A stretch of 64,000 bases of DNA from Deltaproteobacteria bacterium (GCA_016717595.1 JADKFE010000031.1:1-64000); one strand, 5' to 3'; positions 9,129-16,659 are shown, counted from the first letter of the stretch. Made by a program: numbers and translations. Notes: generated from the letters alone by a model not told the origin.

Positions 9129-9325
9129 ATGAGCAAGCCCACCCGCGTCCCGTTCTTCGCCCGCTTCATCGAGACCGAGGCCCCCGCGATCGACACCAAC
9201 GTCCGCGCTGGCGCTGAGTGCGGCGGCACCACCACCTGGCCCCCCAGACCAAGAAGTACCCCTCCGACGGTGAGGACACCGCCAGCACCTTCAAGGGCGG
9301 CACCGAGTACGACGAGAAGTGGTAA
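9129..9325 (+). CDS. Microviridin-like graspetide precursor peptide 2 (one frame break in a C run)
   Basis: The gene starts at ATG 9129 with AGGAG six bases upstream. The leader VPFFARFIETEAP is nearly identical to that of precursor 4. At 9242-9247 the run of six Cs throws the frame. Adding one C restores WPPQTKKYPSDGED, then TFKGGTEYDEKW and TAA 9323-9325, giving a 65-aa peptide almost collinear with precursor 4. The restored core TKKYPSDGED fits TxKxPSDxED. The C-terminal TFKGGTEYDE repeats the T-x-K...acid pattern with Gly, Thr and Glu in place of Pro, Ser and Asp. A homopolymer sequencing error is more likely than a true null allele, because the downstream frame is perfectly conserved. 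Confidence 0.8.
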
Positions 9326-9399
9326 GCCCCAGCCGCCTCTTGAGGCGGTGAGGCCATCACGGTGCGCGGGGACGACGTAGGGTTGGTGAAGGGAACGAT

Positions 9400-9442
9400 G
9401 AAGGGTTGGTGAAGGGTCACAGCTTCACCCGGCCCCGCTAAA
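9400..9442 (+). promoter_or_regulatory. Promoter module of precursor 3
   Basis: GAAGGGTTGGTGAAGGG begins at 9400. A -35-like GGGTCA at 9414-9419 is followed after 17 bp by GCTAAA at 9437-9442. Spacing is identical to the modules before precursors 2 and 4. Confidence 0.6.
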
Positions 9443-9453
9443 GCTCTGTCCAG

Positions 9454-9478
9454 GCTGAGCGCGGCGTCGCTGCTCAGC
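9454..9478 (+). promoter_or_regulatory. 5' leader hairpin of precursor 3
   Basis: A perfect 7-bp inverted repeat, GCTGAGC (9454-9460) and GCTCAGC (9472-9478), lies between the -10-like element and the ribosome binding site. The matching position before precursor 4 has the same stem. Confidence 0.6.
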
Positions 9479-9501
9479 GTGACCCTACAATGGAGTCCGC
9501 C

Positions 9502-9675
9502 ATGAGCAAGACCACCCGCCTCCCGTTCTTCGCCCGGTTCATCGAGACTGAGCCCACGCCCATCGACACCCAGGTTCGTGCCGGTGAAGACGGTGGTGGC
9601 ATCACCTACCCGATCAAGTGGCCGCCCGAGCAGACCAAGAAGTACCCGTCCGACCAAGACGACGTCAAGTGGTAG
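9502..9675 (+). CDS. Microviridin-like graspetide precursor peptide 3
   Basis: A 57-aa peptide. ATG 9502 (MSKTTRLPFFARFIE) is preferred to the in-frame ATG 9490. It aligns with the MSK starts of precursors 2 and 4 and has GGAG seven bases upstream. The leader has the PFFARFIE ligase-binding helix. The core TKKYPSDQDD fits TxKxPSDx(D/E)(D/E), and the peptide ends soon after it (VKW). Unlike the other three it lacks the second TxK-like segment, so it is the closest to a classical microviridin precursor in layout. It has its own promoter module and its own terminator, so it is probably transcribed singly. Confidence 0.88.
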   Translation: MSKTTRLPFFARFIETEPTPIDTQVRAGEDGGGITYPIKWPPEQTKKYPSDQDDVKW

Positions 9676-9711
9676 GTGCTCGCCGCCCGTCGCTGCGGTG
9701 AGCCCAAACAG

Positions 9712-9748
9712 ACGCCCCCGGTGAACCCCACCTGGGGCGTTTGATTTT
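9712..9748 (+). terminator. Rho-independent terminator after precursor 3
   Basis: The stem pairs ACGCCCC (9712-9718) with GGGGCGT (9734-9740) and GGTG with CACC inside it, around an AACCC loop. TTGATTTT follows. It closely resembles the terminator after precursor 4. Confidence 0.8.
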
Positions 9749-9771
9749 GGCGCACCCGGCGGAGCGTTGAT

Positions 9772-9814
9772 GAAGGGTTGAGGGAGGGTCACAGCGGCGT
9801 CTCACCACGCTAAT
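9772..9814 (+). promoter_or_regulatory. Promoter module of precursor 4
   Basis: GAAGGGTTGAGGGAGGG begins at 9772. The -35-like GGGTCA at 9786-9791 and -10-like GCTAAT at 9809-9814 are 17 bp apart, the same geometry as before precursors 2 and 3. Confidence 0.6.
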
Positions 9815-9826
9815 GATGAGAACAAG

Positions 9827-9849
9827 CTGAGCGCACGCCCGCGGCTCAG
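9827..9849 (+). promoter_or_regulatory. 5' leader hairpin of precursor 4
   Basis: A perfect 6-bp inverted repeat, CTGAGC (9827-9832) and GCTCAG (9844-9849), lies about 25 bp before the start codon. It corresponds to the 7-bp stem before precursor 3. Precursor 2 keeps only a weak GCTG/CAGC version at 9086-9108. Confidence 0.6.
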
Positions 9850-9873
9850 TGTGTCCCGCCAAAGGAGCCCACC

Positions 9874-10065
9874 ATGAGCAAAGCCACCCGCGTCCCGTTC
9901 TTCGCCCGCTTCATCGAGACCGAGGCCCCCATCAACACCAACGTCCGCGCTGGCGCTGATGGCGACACCAACCCCTGGGCCAACCAGACCAAAAAGTACC
10001 CCTCCGACGGTGAGGACACCTACGGCACCCTCAAGGGCGGCACCGAGTACGACGAGAAGTGGTAA
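9874..10065 (+). CDS. Microviridin-like graspetide precursor peptide 4
   Basis: A 63-aa peptide starting at ATG 9874, with AGGAG seven bases upstream. The leader is VPFFARFIETEAP. Core 1 is TKKYPSDGED, a full match to the microviridin rule TxKxPSDxED. After a TYG spacer, the C-terminus TLKGGTEYDE aligns position by position with core 1. Thr, Lys and the three acids or their chemical equivalents are kept, Ser becomes Thr and Pro becomes Gly. The peptide may therefore offer two macrocyclisation sites to the ATP-grasp ligases. It is nearly identical to frame-corrected precursor 2, which points to recent duplication. Confidence 0.88.
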   Translation: MSKATRVPFFARFIETEAPINTNVRAGADGDTNPWANQTKKYPSDGEDTYGTLKGGTEYDEKW

Positions 10066-10102
10066 GCCCCAGCCGCCTCCACAGGCGGTGAGGTGACACA
10101 GA

Positions 10103-10136
10103 CGCCCCCGGTGAGACCCACCGGGGGCGCTTTTTT
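10103..10136 (+). terminator. Rho-independent terminator after precursor 4
   Basis: A perfect 11-bp stem, CGCCCCCGGTG (10103-10113) and CACCGGGGGCG (10119-10129), has a 5-base loop and is followed by C and six Ts. It ends the precursor cluster just before the convergent DUF2834-like gene. Confidence 0.92.
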
Positions 10137-10140
10137 GGGC

Positions 10141-10440
10141 TCAAGCGGTCGCCGCCCGGCGCTCGACGACGGCGCGGTGCAACAGATACGCGAGCAGGGA
10201 GATCGAGCCCAAGAGCACGGCGCCGACGACGGTTGGCCAGGGGTTGATGCCCTTCTGTTTGGCCTCGGGCACGATGTAGGTGAGGCAGATCGTCGCCGAG
10301 ATCACCAGGTCCAAGAACACCTGCAGACCCCAGCCGGCCTTGTGCGCCTCGACCAGCGCCCAGAGGCCCTGGTCGGCGACGACAAACACCGAGAAGATCG
10401 TGAACGGGATGAACACCACGAGGGGGATGATGAAGCGCAT
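10141..10440 (-). CDS. Small DUF2834-like membrane protein
   Basis: A 99-aa protein with three hydrophobic segments: an N-terminal IIPLVVFIPFTIFSVFVVAD, a central FLDLVISATICLTYIVPEA and a C-terminal VVGAVLLGSISLLAYLL. The layout, with a conserved basic loop (PEAKQKGINPWP), matches the DUF2834 family of unknown function. A strong AGGAGGT ribosome binding site lies 9 bases before ATG 10440. It is divergent from an MmyB-type regulator gene 101 bp away, which may control it; that is inference from arrangement only. Confidence 0.75.
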   Translation of the reverse strand: MRFIIPLVVFIPFTIFSVFVVADQGLWALVEAHKAGWGLQVFLDLVISATICLTYIVPEAKQKGINPWPTVVGAVLLGSISLLAYLLHRAVVERRAATA

Positions 10441-10541
10441 GTTCGACTTACCTCCTGCCCAATTTATGCCCCAGGCGACCTGACCTCACCATGACCTCGC
10501 AGGTAATGTTGTTCGCCGATGGGCCAGAGTAGAATCGGGGC

Positions 10542-11339
10542 ATGACCAGCTTCCCCACCGTCCTTCGCCGCTGGCGCGCCGCCCGCGCCACCACCCAGGC
10601 CCAGCTCGCCGCCGAGGCCGAGATCTCCACACGCCACCTGAGCTTCTTGGAGTCGGGCAAGGCCCGGCCCAGCCGCCAGATGGTGCTCTTGCTCTCAAGC
10701 GCCCTGGACTTAGAGCTGCGCGATCGCAACACCATGCTCTTGAGCGCGGGCTTCGCGCCGATGTACGGCGAGACGCCTCTGGACGACGAGGCGATGAGCC
10801 CCGTGCGCCGGGCGATGGCCTTGGTGCTCAACCAGCAAGAGCCCTACGGCGCCATCGCCCTGAACCGGCGCTGGGAGGTGATCAGCCTCAACCAAGGCGC
10901 GGCGCGACTGTTCGCGGCGTTTATGCCCGACCCCCTCCCCGACCCGATCATCGCCCAGAACCTCGTCCACGCGATGTTTCACCCCGAGGGCCTGCGCCCG
11001 GTGATCGTGAACTGGGAGGAGCTGTGCTGGAGCTTCATCGCCCGGCTTCACCGCGAGACCGAGCTCGCCCCCGAAGGGCGGGGCCACGCGGCCCTGCTCG
11101 CCGAGCTCTCCCGTTACCCCGACGTGCCCAGCCGCGGGAGCCTGCGCGACCTCTCGCCCCAGCCGTTTCTGACCGTTCACCTGCGCCGCCCACCCTACGA
11201 TCTGCGCTTGTTCACCGTGCTCACGGCCTTTGGCACCCCGCTGGACGTGACCGCCCAAGAGCTCACCATCGAGACCTTCTTCCCCGCCGATGAGCCAAGC
11301 GACGCCCAGCTCCGCCAGATGGCCGAGGGAGGCCCCTGA
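10542..11339 (+). CDS. XRE-family transcriptional regulator with MmyB-like ligand-binding domain
   Basis: A 265-aa regulator. Residues 5-60 form a helix-turn-helix of the XRE/Cro type (TQAQLAAEAEISTRHLSFLE, then SGKARPSRQMVLLL). Residues 85-255 match the MmyB-like PAS-fold domain (YGAIALNRRWEVISLNQGA, NLVHAMFHPEGLRPVIVNW, then FGTPLDVTAQELTIETFFP). Proteins of this type often repress a divergent gene and sense a small hydrophobic ligand. Here the divergent gene is the DUF2834-like membrane protein. The graspetide precursors lie 0.5 kb further away and could be a second target, but no direct evidence supports that. Confidence 0.88.
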   Translation: MTSFPTVLRRWRAARATTQAQLAAEAEISTRHLSFLESGKARPSRQMVLLLSSALDLELRDRNTMLLSAGFAPMYGETPLDDEAMSPVRRAMALVLNQQEPYGAIALNRRWEVISLNQGAARLFAAFMPDPLPDPIIAQNLVHAMFHPEGLRPVIVNWEELCWSFIARLHRETELAPEGRGHAALLAELSRYPDVPSRGSLRDLSPQPFLTVHLRRPPYDLRLFTVLTAFGTPLDVTAQELTIETFFPADEPSDAQLRQMAEGGP

Positions 11340-11396
11340 GCGGAGGCGCTACACTGCGGCGAGGAGGTGCCTCTGTCCGCTCCGAGCTCTGACTCC

Positions 11397-11927
11397 ATGA
11401 CCTTCAAAGACCGCGCTGTGGGCTGGCTCTCGGGGACCTGGCGCCCGGCCTGGGCGCTGCCCGCCGCCGTCGTCGCCGCCTTGGGCCTGTCGATCGCGCT
11501 CAACGTGATCGTCGTCGGGGTGTTCGGCGTCGATCCTGTGCCCGATCTCCTGCACCCCGCCACCCCTGAGACGCTCGTGGCCACCTTAGAGGCCCTGGGG
11601 CCCGAGGGCCGCGCGGCGTATGTCAAGACGTCCTTCTTGGATGTGCTCTACCCCTTGGCCTACGGCGTGGCGATCTCCGGCGCCTTGGCCCGGCTCGCGC
11701 CGCCGCGGATGGGCTGGCTGCCTTGGCTCTTGCCGGTGACCGTGGCCGCGGATCTCACGGAGAACCTGCTCTTTGTGGGCCTCGCCGCCGAGGTCTGGCC
11801 AAAGACGCCCGCCGTGCTCGGCCTCGCCTGCGGGGCGAACGCCGTGAAGTGGCTCACGGCGGACATCGCGCTCTTTGGCCTCGCGCTGCTCGGCCTGTGG
11901 CGGGCCGCGCGCTGGATTCGTGGCTAA
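11397..11927 (+). CDS. Conserved membrane protein of unknown function
   Basis: A 176-aa protein with about four hydrophobic segments (LPAAVVAALGLSIALNVIVV, VLYPLAYGVAISGALARLA, WLPWLLPVTVAADLTENLLF, LFGLALLGLWRAARW). Acidic residues within the third segment (AADLTEN) are typical of a family of small four-helix proteins seen in several phyla. ATG 11397 is preferred; a GTG at 11367 is in frame but overlaps its own GAGGAGG motif. It starts 57 bp after the MmyB-type regulator on the same strand and may be read with it. No function is assigned. Confidence 0.6.
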   Translation: MTFKDRAVGWLSGTWRPAWALPAAVVAALGLSIALNVIVVGVFGVDPVPDLLHPATPETLVATLEALGPEGRAAYVKTSFLDVLYPLAYGVAISGALARLAPPRMGWLPWLLPVTVAADLTENLLFVGLAAEVWPKTPAVLGLACGANAVKWLTADIALFGLALLGLWRAARWIRG

Positions 11928-13936
11928 CGCACCCACAGCTCGATGGCGCTCACCCCGACGTCTTCGCTGTAGGTGTGCGCTGAGGACTCCTCATCGGCGA
12001 TCAGGCGCACCTCGATGGCCTCGTCTGTAGAGGATGGGAGCGTGCGCTGGAAGCTGTCCCCGGCGAAGGCCGGGGTGCTGTACCACTGATAGCCCCAGGT
12101 GGTCGTGCTGAGGTTGCCCGTGTCGCAGGTGTAGTTTGTGCCGACGAAGCTGGGCGCGGCGGTGCCCCCGCGCTCGGGGCAGTCGTAGGCGTAACGCCCA
12201 TTGTAGGTCATGCCCACGGCGTAGGTCCAGATGTGGGTGCGGGCGCCGCTCACGCCGTGGGTGATCGAGATGCCATCGACGTAGAAGTCCTCGACGGTGC
12301 GGCCGCTTGAGTACCAGAAGCCGTTCATGCTCGCGTACTGGTAGCCCGTGAGCGCGCCGCGCACCTCGCCGTAGGTGACGCCGAGGCTGTCAAACTCGGC
12401 GGAGGGGGCGCTGCCTCGGGCGGTGCCCCGATGGCAATAGCCGGAGCTGGCGTCTTTCACCCAGGCGCCGGGGCAGTCCTGGGCGCTGTAGTCCTCGTCC
12501 GCGAGCTGGGTCCAGCCGCCGCCATCGGTGCTCATGTCACACTCCACCTCGATCGGATCGGCGCCGACGCCGAACCCGTCGGGGTCAATCGTGTACGTCC
12601 CGTCGCCGCTTGAGCGCCCGGCGTTGAGGATGCTGAGACAGTCGGCGCCCAAGGCGCAGGCGCCGTCCACCTCGGGGGTGATGGCGCCGTCGGCGTCGTC
12701 ACAGTCGTCGCCGCCGCAGGTCTCATCGGAGTAGCCGTCGAGGTCGTCGTCGTTGTCGATGAGCCCGTCGCAGTCGTGGTCGAGGCCGTCACAGCCGGGG
12801 CTCTCGGCGGGGTTCACGTCGTCGGCGCCGTCATCACAGTCGCCGCCGGTGGCGACATACAGGCTCGTGGGGGGCGTACAGGCCATGAGCGCCGTGGCGT
12901 CTTGACCGTAGCCGTCACCGTCCAGATCGGCAAACCAGCCGGTCTGCACATCCTCGTCGGTCTCGCCGTCGCAGTCGTTGTCCACCTCGTCACACACCTC
13001 CGTCGCGCCGGGGTAGGCCGAGTCGTCGCCGTCGTCACAGTCTTCAGTCGTGGCGACGAAGCCGTCCGGCGCCACGCAGGCGCGCACGGCGAGGCGGGTG
13101 ACCCCCACGCCGTCGCCGTCGCCGTCGCCGTACCAGGTCTGGGCGTCCACAGCGCTCGGCGGGTCGATCTCTCCGTCACAGTCGTTGTCCAGCTCATCGC
13201 AGAGCTCGTCAGCGTCGGGGTTCACCGCGGCGCGGCTGTCGTCACAGTCGTTGTCGTCTTCAGTGTAGCCCTCGGGCGCGGCGCAGGTGTCGGTGAAGAA
13301 GTCAGGGTCGCCGAAGCCGTCGCCGTCTACGTCTTGGTGATACCGGGTGGTGTCGATGGCGTCGGCGTCGATCTGCCCGTCGCAGTTGTTGTCGATCTCA
13401 TCACAGACCTCCACGGCCAGGGGGTTCACGGCGCGGGCGCCGTCATCACACTCCAGGCAGGCCGGGAAGCCGTCGGCGTCGTTGTCCTCAAAACCTACGG
13501 AGCCGTCGCAGTTGTAGTCGTTGGGGTCGGCGCAGTCGGTCTCCGTGGCGCCGGGGAAGAACGCCGCGTCCGTGTCATCGCAGTCGCCGTCTTGGGTCAC
13601 GAAGCCCTCGGGGGGCTCGCAGGCCAACACCGCGGCCCCGGCGCCGTAGCCGTCGCCGTCCTCGTCGGCGTAGACCGTGGCGGCGTCGGCGGCGTCTTGG
13701 TCTACCTCCCCGTCACAGTCGTTGTCGAGGCCGTCGCATTGTTCTTCAGCGCCGGGGTTCACCGCGGCGTCGTTGTCGTCGCAGTCCTCCTCATCGGTGT
13801 AGCCGTCGCCGTCCTCGTCATGTTGGCCCGGCAGGATGCCCGTCTCGGTGGTGGCGTCTTTGGTGTCGTCACAGGCGAGCACACACAGGGCGAAGAGCGG
13901 GGTGAGCAGTCGGACAGAGCGCAGCACGAGGGCCAT
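11924..13936 (-). CDS. MopE-type Asp-rich repeat lipoprotein with fibrinogen-like C-terminus (paralogue A)
   Basis: A 670-aa lipoprotein (signal ending LFALCVLAC). Residues 40-430 hold about eight imperfect repeats built on DxDGDGYG, DCDD and CDxxDNDCDGxxDE, the putative metal-binding motif of MopE-like proteins. After a Cys-rich junction (CLSILNAGRSSGDGTYTI) comes CDMSTDGGGWTQLAD, the signature of a fibrinogen-related domain, followed by a Trp/Tyr-rich tail. The Asp clusters are likely to bind Ca2+ or another divalent ion in the periplasm or on the surface. The next gene upstream on the same strand is a paralogue with the same plan. The 3' end overlaps the convergent membrane-protein gene by 4 bp. 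Biological role unknown. Confidence 0.82.
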   Translation of the reverse strand: MALVLRSVRLLTPLFALCVLACDDTKDATTETGILPGQHDEDGDGYTDEEDCDDNDAAVNPGAEEQCDGLDNDCDGEVDQDAADAATVYADEDGDGYGAGAAVLACEPPEGFVTQDGDCDDTDAAFFPGATETDCADPNDYNCDGSVGFEDNDADGFPACLECDDGARAVNPLAVEVCDEIDNNCDGQIDADAIDTTRYHQDVDGDGFGDPDFFTDTCAAPEGYTEDDNDCDDSRAAVNPDADELCDELDNDCDGEIDPPSAVDAQTWYGDGDGDGVGVTRLAVRACVAPDGFVATTEDCDDGDDSAYPGATEVCDEVDNDCDGETDEDVQTGWFADLDGDGYGQDATALMACTPPTSLYVATGGDCDDGADDVNPAESPGCDGLDHDCDGLIDNDDDLDGYSDETCGGDDCDDADGAITPEVDGACALGADCLSILNAGRSSGDGTYTIDPDGFGVGADPIEVECDMSTDGGGWTQLADEDYSAQDCPGAWVKDASSGYCHRGTARGSAPSAEFDSLGVTYGEVRGALTGYQYASMNGFWYSSGRTVEDFYVDGISITHGVSGARTHIWTYAVGMTYNGRYAYDCPERGGTAAPSFVGTNYTCDTGNLSTTTWGYQWYSTPAFAGDSFQRTLPSSTDEAIEVRLIADEESSAHTYSEDVGVSAIELWVR

Positions 13937-14003
13937 CCTGGCAGGGGGGAGCCTACAGGATGGCCGAGGATCACGCGCTTGTAAAGCCTGTCGTCGTCAG
14001 GGC

Positions 14004-16091
14004 TTAACGAAGGTAGGCCGGGTACGACATCAGGGGGCTGCCGAACTTCTCCGGCGTGGCGTCTCCACAGTCACGGCACTGCACGTTCACCACGGGCACC
14101 TTCACGCTGTTGATCTCAAACAGAGTGGCCTTGGAGAGCGCCCCGCCCTCGCCGCCGTTCACCGCGCAGCCATCGGCGGTCACGGTGATGTCGTAGGGGC
14201 TGTAGCTCGCGAGCCCCGCGGCGGTCTCGGTGCCGTCAAAGAAGCGGAAGCCGAAGGAGTAGTCGTGGCCGGCGCCCGCGGTGTAGTAGTAGTGGATGAC
14301 GTGCTCACAGAGGCCGACGTAGGTCTGGTTGCCCTCGGTGGACAGGGACTGAATCGCGGTGATCTGGGCGTCGGAGAGGTCAAGGGTGAAGTCGGTGCCC
14401 AAGAAGCGGTAACGGTCGCCGCCGGTGAACTGCTGCTGGAAGGTGAGGTCGGCGGAGTACTCGATCACCGTCCAGCCGCCGCCGTCCGTGGTCATGTCAC
14501 ACTCGACGTCGAAGGGGTCGAGGCCGGCGCCGAAGCCGTCGGGGTCGATGGTGTAGATGCCGTCACCGGCGCTGTAGCCGTTCGCGAGCACGTCGAGGCA
14601 GGTGGTGCCCAAGGCGCAGCCGCCGCCCACCTCGGGCAGCACCACGGCGTCGCCATCGTCGCAGTCGTCGCCGCCGCAGGTGGCGTCGGCGTACCCGTCG
14701 CCGTCGGCGTCGTTGTCTACGTCGCCGTCACAGTCGTAGTCGCCGCCGTCACAGCCCAAAGAGGCGCCGGGGTAAGCGTCGTTGTCGCCGTCATCACAGT
14801 CGCCGTCGGCGGCCACATAGTCGCTCGTGGGCGGGGAGCAGGCGTCCGTGGAGCGGCTGCCGCCGTAGCCGTCGCCGTCCACGTCGAGGTACCAGGTGCT
14901 CTCGACGCCCTCATCGACGCTGCCATCGCAGTTGTTGTCGATCTCATCGCAGATCTCTGTGGCGCCGGTCCAGGCGGCCTCCTCGGTGTCGTCACAGTCG
15001 TCTGTGTTCTCGACGTAGCCGTCCGGCGCGCTGCACGCGGTCACTGACCGTTTGGCGTTGCCGTAGCCGTCCTCGTCGTTGTCGAGGTAGTAGGTGGTGG
15101 TGAGGCCCTCATCGACGCTGCCGTCGCAGTTGTTGTCCACCTCATCACAGACCTCGGTGGCGCCGTCCCAGGCGAGCTCCTCCTTGTCGTTGCAGTCGCC
15201 GTCGTTGTCTACGGTGCCCGTGGGCTGCTCGCAGCTTGTTTTGCCCGTGGCGGGGTCGCCGTAGCCGTCCTGATCGCGGTCGCTGTAGTAGGTGGCGGCG
15301 TCGGTGGCGTCGTCGTCTACGGATCCGTTACAGTCGTTGTCGACGTCGTCGCAGACCTCGGCGGCGCCGGGGTTGGTGGAGGCCACGGCGTCGTCACAGT
15401 CGCCGTCTTCAGAGGCGTAGCCCTCGGGGGTGTCGCAGGACTTCAGGGAGAAGTCTGTGTCGCCGTAGCCGTCGGTGTCGGCGTCTTGGTACCAGGTGGC
15501 GGCGTCTACGGCGCCGACGTCGGCCTCGCCGTCGCAGTTGTTGTCCAGATCGTCGCAGATCTCCGTGGCCGAGGGGTTCACCGCGCGGTTGGTGTCGTCA
15601 CACTCCTCACAGGCCGCGAAGCCGTCGGCGTCGCCGTCGGTGAGGCCGGAGGAGCCATCACAGTTGTAGTCGGTGGGGTCGAGGCAGTCGTCCTCAACGG
15701 CGCCGGGGTAGATCGCCGCGTCCTGATCATCACAGTCGCCTACCTCGCTGGCATAGCCGACGGGGGCCTCACAGGCGGTCTCGGTGTAGGCCTCGACACC
15801 AAACCCGTCGCCGTCGGCGTCGGCGTAGAAGGTGGCGGCGTCGGTGGCGTCCTCATCGGCCTCGCCGTCACAGTCGTTGTCGAGGCCGTCGCAGGTCTCC
15901 GCCGCGCCAGCGTTCACCGCGGGGTCGGTGTCGTCACAGTCGTCTTCGCCGGTGAAGCCGTCGCCGTCCTCATCGACGGTCTGGGGGGCGGTGTCGACGT
16001 TCGTGTCGAGCACGACGTCTTTGTCGTCGGAGCGGCAGGCCAGGGCGAACAGGGTGAGGGCGAGGAGGGGCGAGGGTCGCATTGGGGCCAT
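14004..16091 (-). CDS. MopE-type Asp-rich repeat lipoprotein with fibrinogen-like C-terminus (paralogue B)
   Basis: A 695-aa paralogue of the downstream gene. It has a lipoprotein signal (LALTLFALAC), an Asp/Thr linker and about nine repeats of the type CDxxDNNCDGSVDE with DxDGDGYG. The junction reads CLDVLANGYSAGDGIYTIDP, followed by CDMTTDGGGWTVIEYS as in fibrinogen-like domains. The last 150 residues differ from paralogue A (for example GLCEHVIHYYYTAGAGHDYS and VVNVQCRDCGD), so the binding surface has diverged while the repeat stalk is conserved. ATG 16091 and ATG 16082 are both possible starts. It is probably exported and Ca2+-stabilised; the target is unknown. The pair looks like a tandem duplication. 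Confidence 0.82.
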   Translation of the reverse strand: MAPMRPSPLLALTLFALACRSDDKDVVLDTNVDTAPQTVDEDGDGFTGEDDCDDTDPAVNAGAAETCDGLDNDCDGEADEDATDAATFYADADGDGFGVEAYTETACEAPVGYASEVGDCDDQDAAIYPGAVEDDCLDPTDYNCDGSSGLTDGDADGFAACEECDDTNRAVNPSATEICDDLDNNCDGEADVGAVDAATWYQDADTDGYGDTDFSLKSCDTPEGYASEDGDCDDAVASTNPGAAEVCDDVDNDCNGSVDDDATDAATYYSDRDQDGYGDPATGKTSCEQPTGTVDNDGDCNDKEELAWDGATEVCDEVDNNCDGSVDEGLTTTYYLDNDEDGYGNAKRSVTACSAPDGYVENTDDCDDTEEAAWTGATEICDEIDNNCDGSVDEGVESTWYLDVDGDGYGGSRSTDACSPPTSDYVAADGDCDDGDNDAYPGASLGCDGGDYDCDGDVDNDADGDGYADATCGGDDCDDGDAVVLPEVGGGCALGTTCLDVLANGYSAGDGIYTIDPDGFGAGLDPFDVECDMTTDGGGWTVIEYSADLTFQQQFTGGDRYRFLGTDFTLDLSDAQITAIQSLSTEGNQTYVGLCEHVIHYYYTAGAGHDYSFGFRFFDGTETAAGLASYSPYDITVTADGCAVNGGEGGALSKATLFEINSVKVPVVNVQCRDCGDATPEKFGSPLMSYPAYLR

Positions 16092-16146
16092 CCTTGGCGT
16101 GGGGTGCTGAAGCTCGCTTCAGGATGGCGCAAGGAATCTGGCTTGT

Positions 16147-16659
16147 CTACCCTGCGGCCCACCACACCGCGGCCCAGATGGTCAAGGAGATCAGGGCGGT
16201 CGGCGCGGTGATCGTGAGGGCCTGGGCGGCGGCGCGGGGGCGGCGGTCGCGGAGGCTCCACCAGGTGACGAAGCCCAGCAGCGGGCTCAGGGCGACGTTG
16301 CCCAAGCCCAGCAGCACCTGGGTCTCGCCGTCGAGGGGCTGGTCGATGAAGAGGGGGTCGGGATCTTCAGGGGTGGTGGGCCGCGGGACGGCGCGGCCGG
16401 CGGGGTAGAGGTTTCGCTCGGCGAGCTCCAGGAGCTCCGGCGGCGGGCGCAGCTCTTCTCCGGCGCCGATGCGCTCGGCGGCGGCGGTCATCTCGTCGTC
16501 GCTGAGGTGGTGGCGGCTCACGAGCCAGGCGTGCAGGCGCTCGTCCCCTTCAGGGCGGTGACCGCAGGCGGGGCAGGAGCCCATCGCGCGATCTTTGAAC
16601 GAGCCGCAGCGCAGACACACGCCGCGGGCGGGGCGTAGGCTCGGCGGGTCGGGCCTCAA
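16147..16659 (-). CDS. Zinc-ribbon membrane protein, TTG start coupled to the upstream stop
   Basis: About 170 aa. The N-terminus has a zinc ribbon (CLRCGSFKDRAMGSCPACG), and the C-terminus has two hydrophobic segments (VLLGLGNVALSPLLGFVTWW and ALTITAPTALISLTIWAAVW). The frame is open further upstream, but that part lies inside the upstream gene. The TTG at 16657-16659 overlaps that gene's TGA (TTGA), which suggests translational coupling. No family was recognised. The zinc ribbon probably mediates protein or nucleic-acid contacts at the membrane. Confidence 0.55.
   Translation of the reverse strand: MRPDPPSLRPARGVCLRCGSFKDRAMGSCPACGHRPEGDERLHAWLVSRHHLSDDEMTAAAERIGAGEELRPPPELLELAERNLYPAGRAVPRPTTPEDPDPLFIDQPLDGETQVLLGLGNVALSPLLGFVTWWSLRDRRPRAAAQALTITAPTALISLTIWAAVWWAAG

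Noticed and set aside
9032..9814. Sigma-54 promoters before the precursor genes
   Set aside because: The repeated box has no GG-N10-GC core at the required spacing; a 17-bp spaced -35/-10 pair fits better.
12776..15047. Two stop-free plus-strand frames of about 400 codons opposite the MopE-like genes
   Set aside because: They are antisense shadows of the Asp/Gly-rich repeats; the product would be a Val/Ala repeat with no family likeness, and the minus-strand frames carry signal peptides and known motifs.
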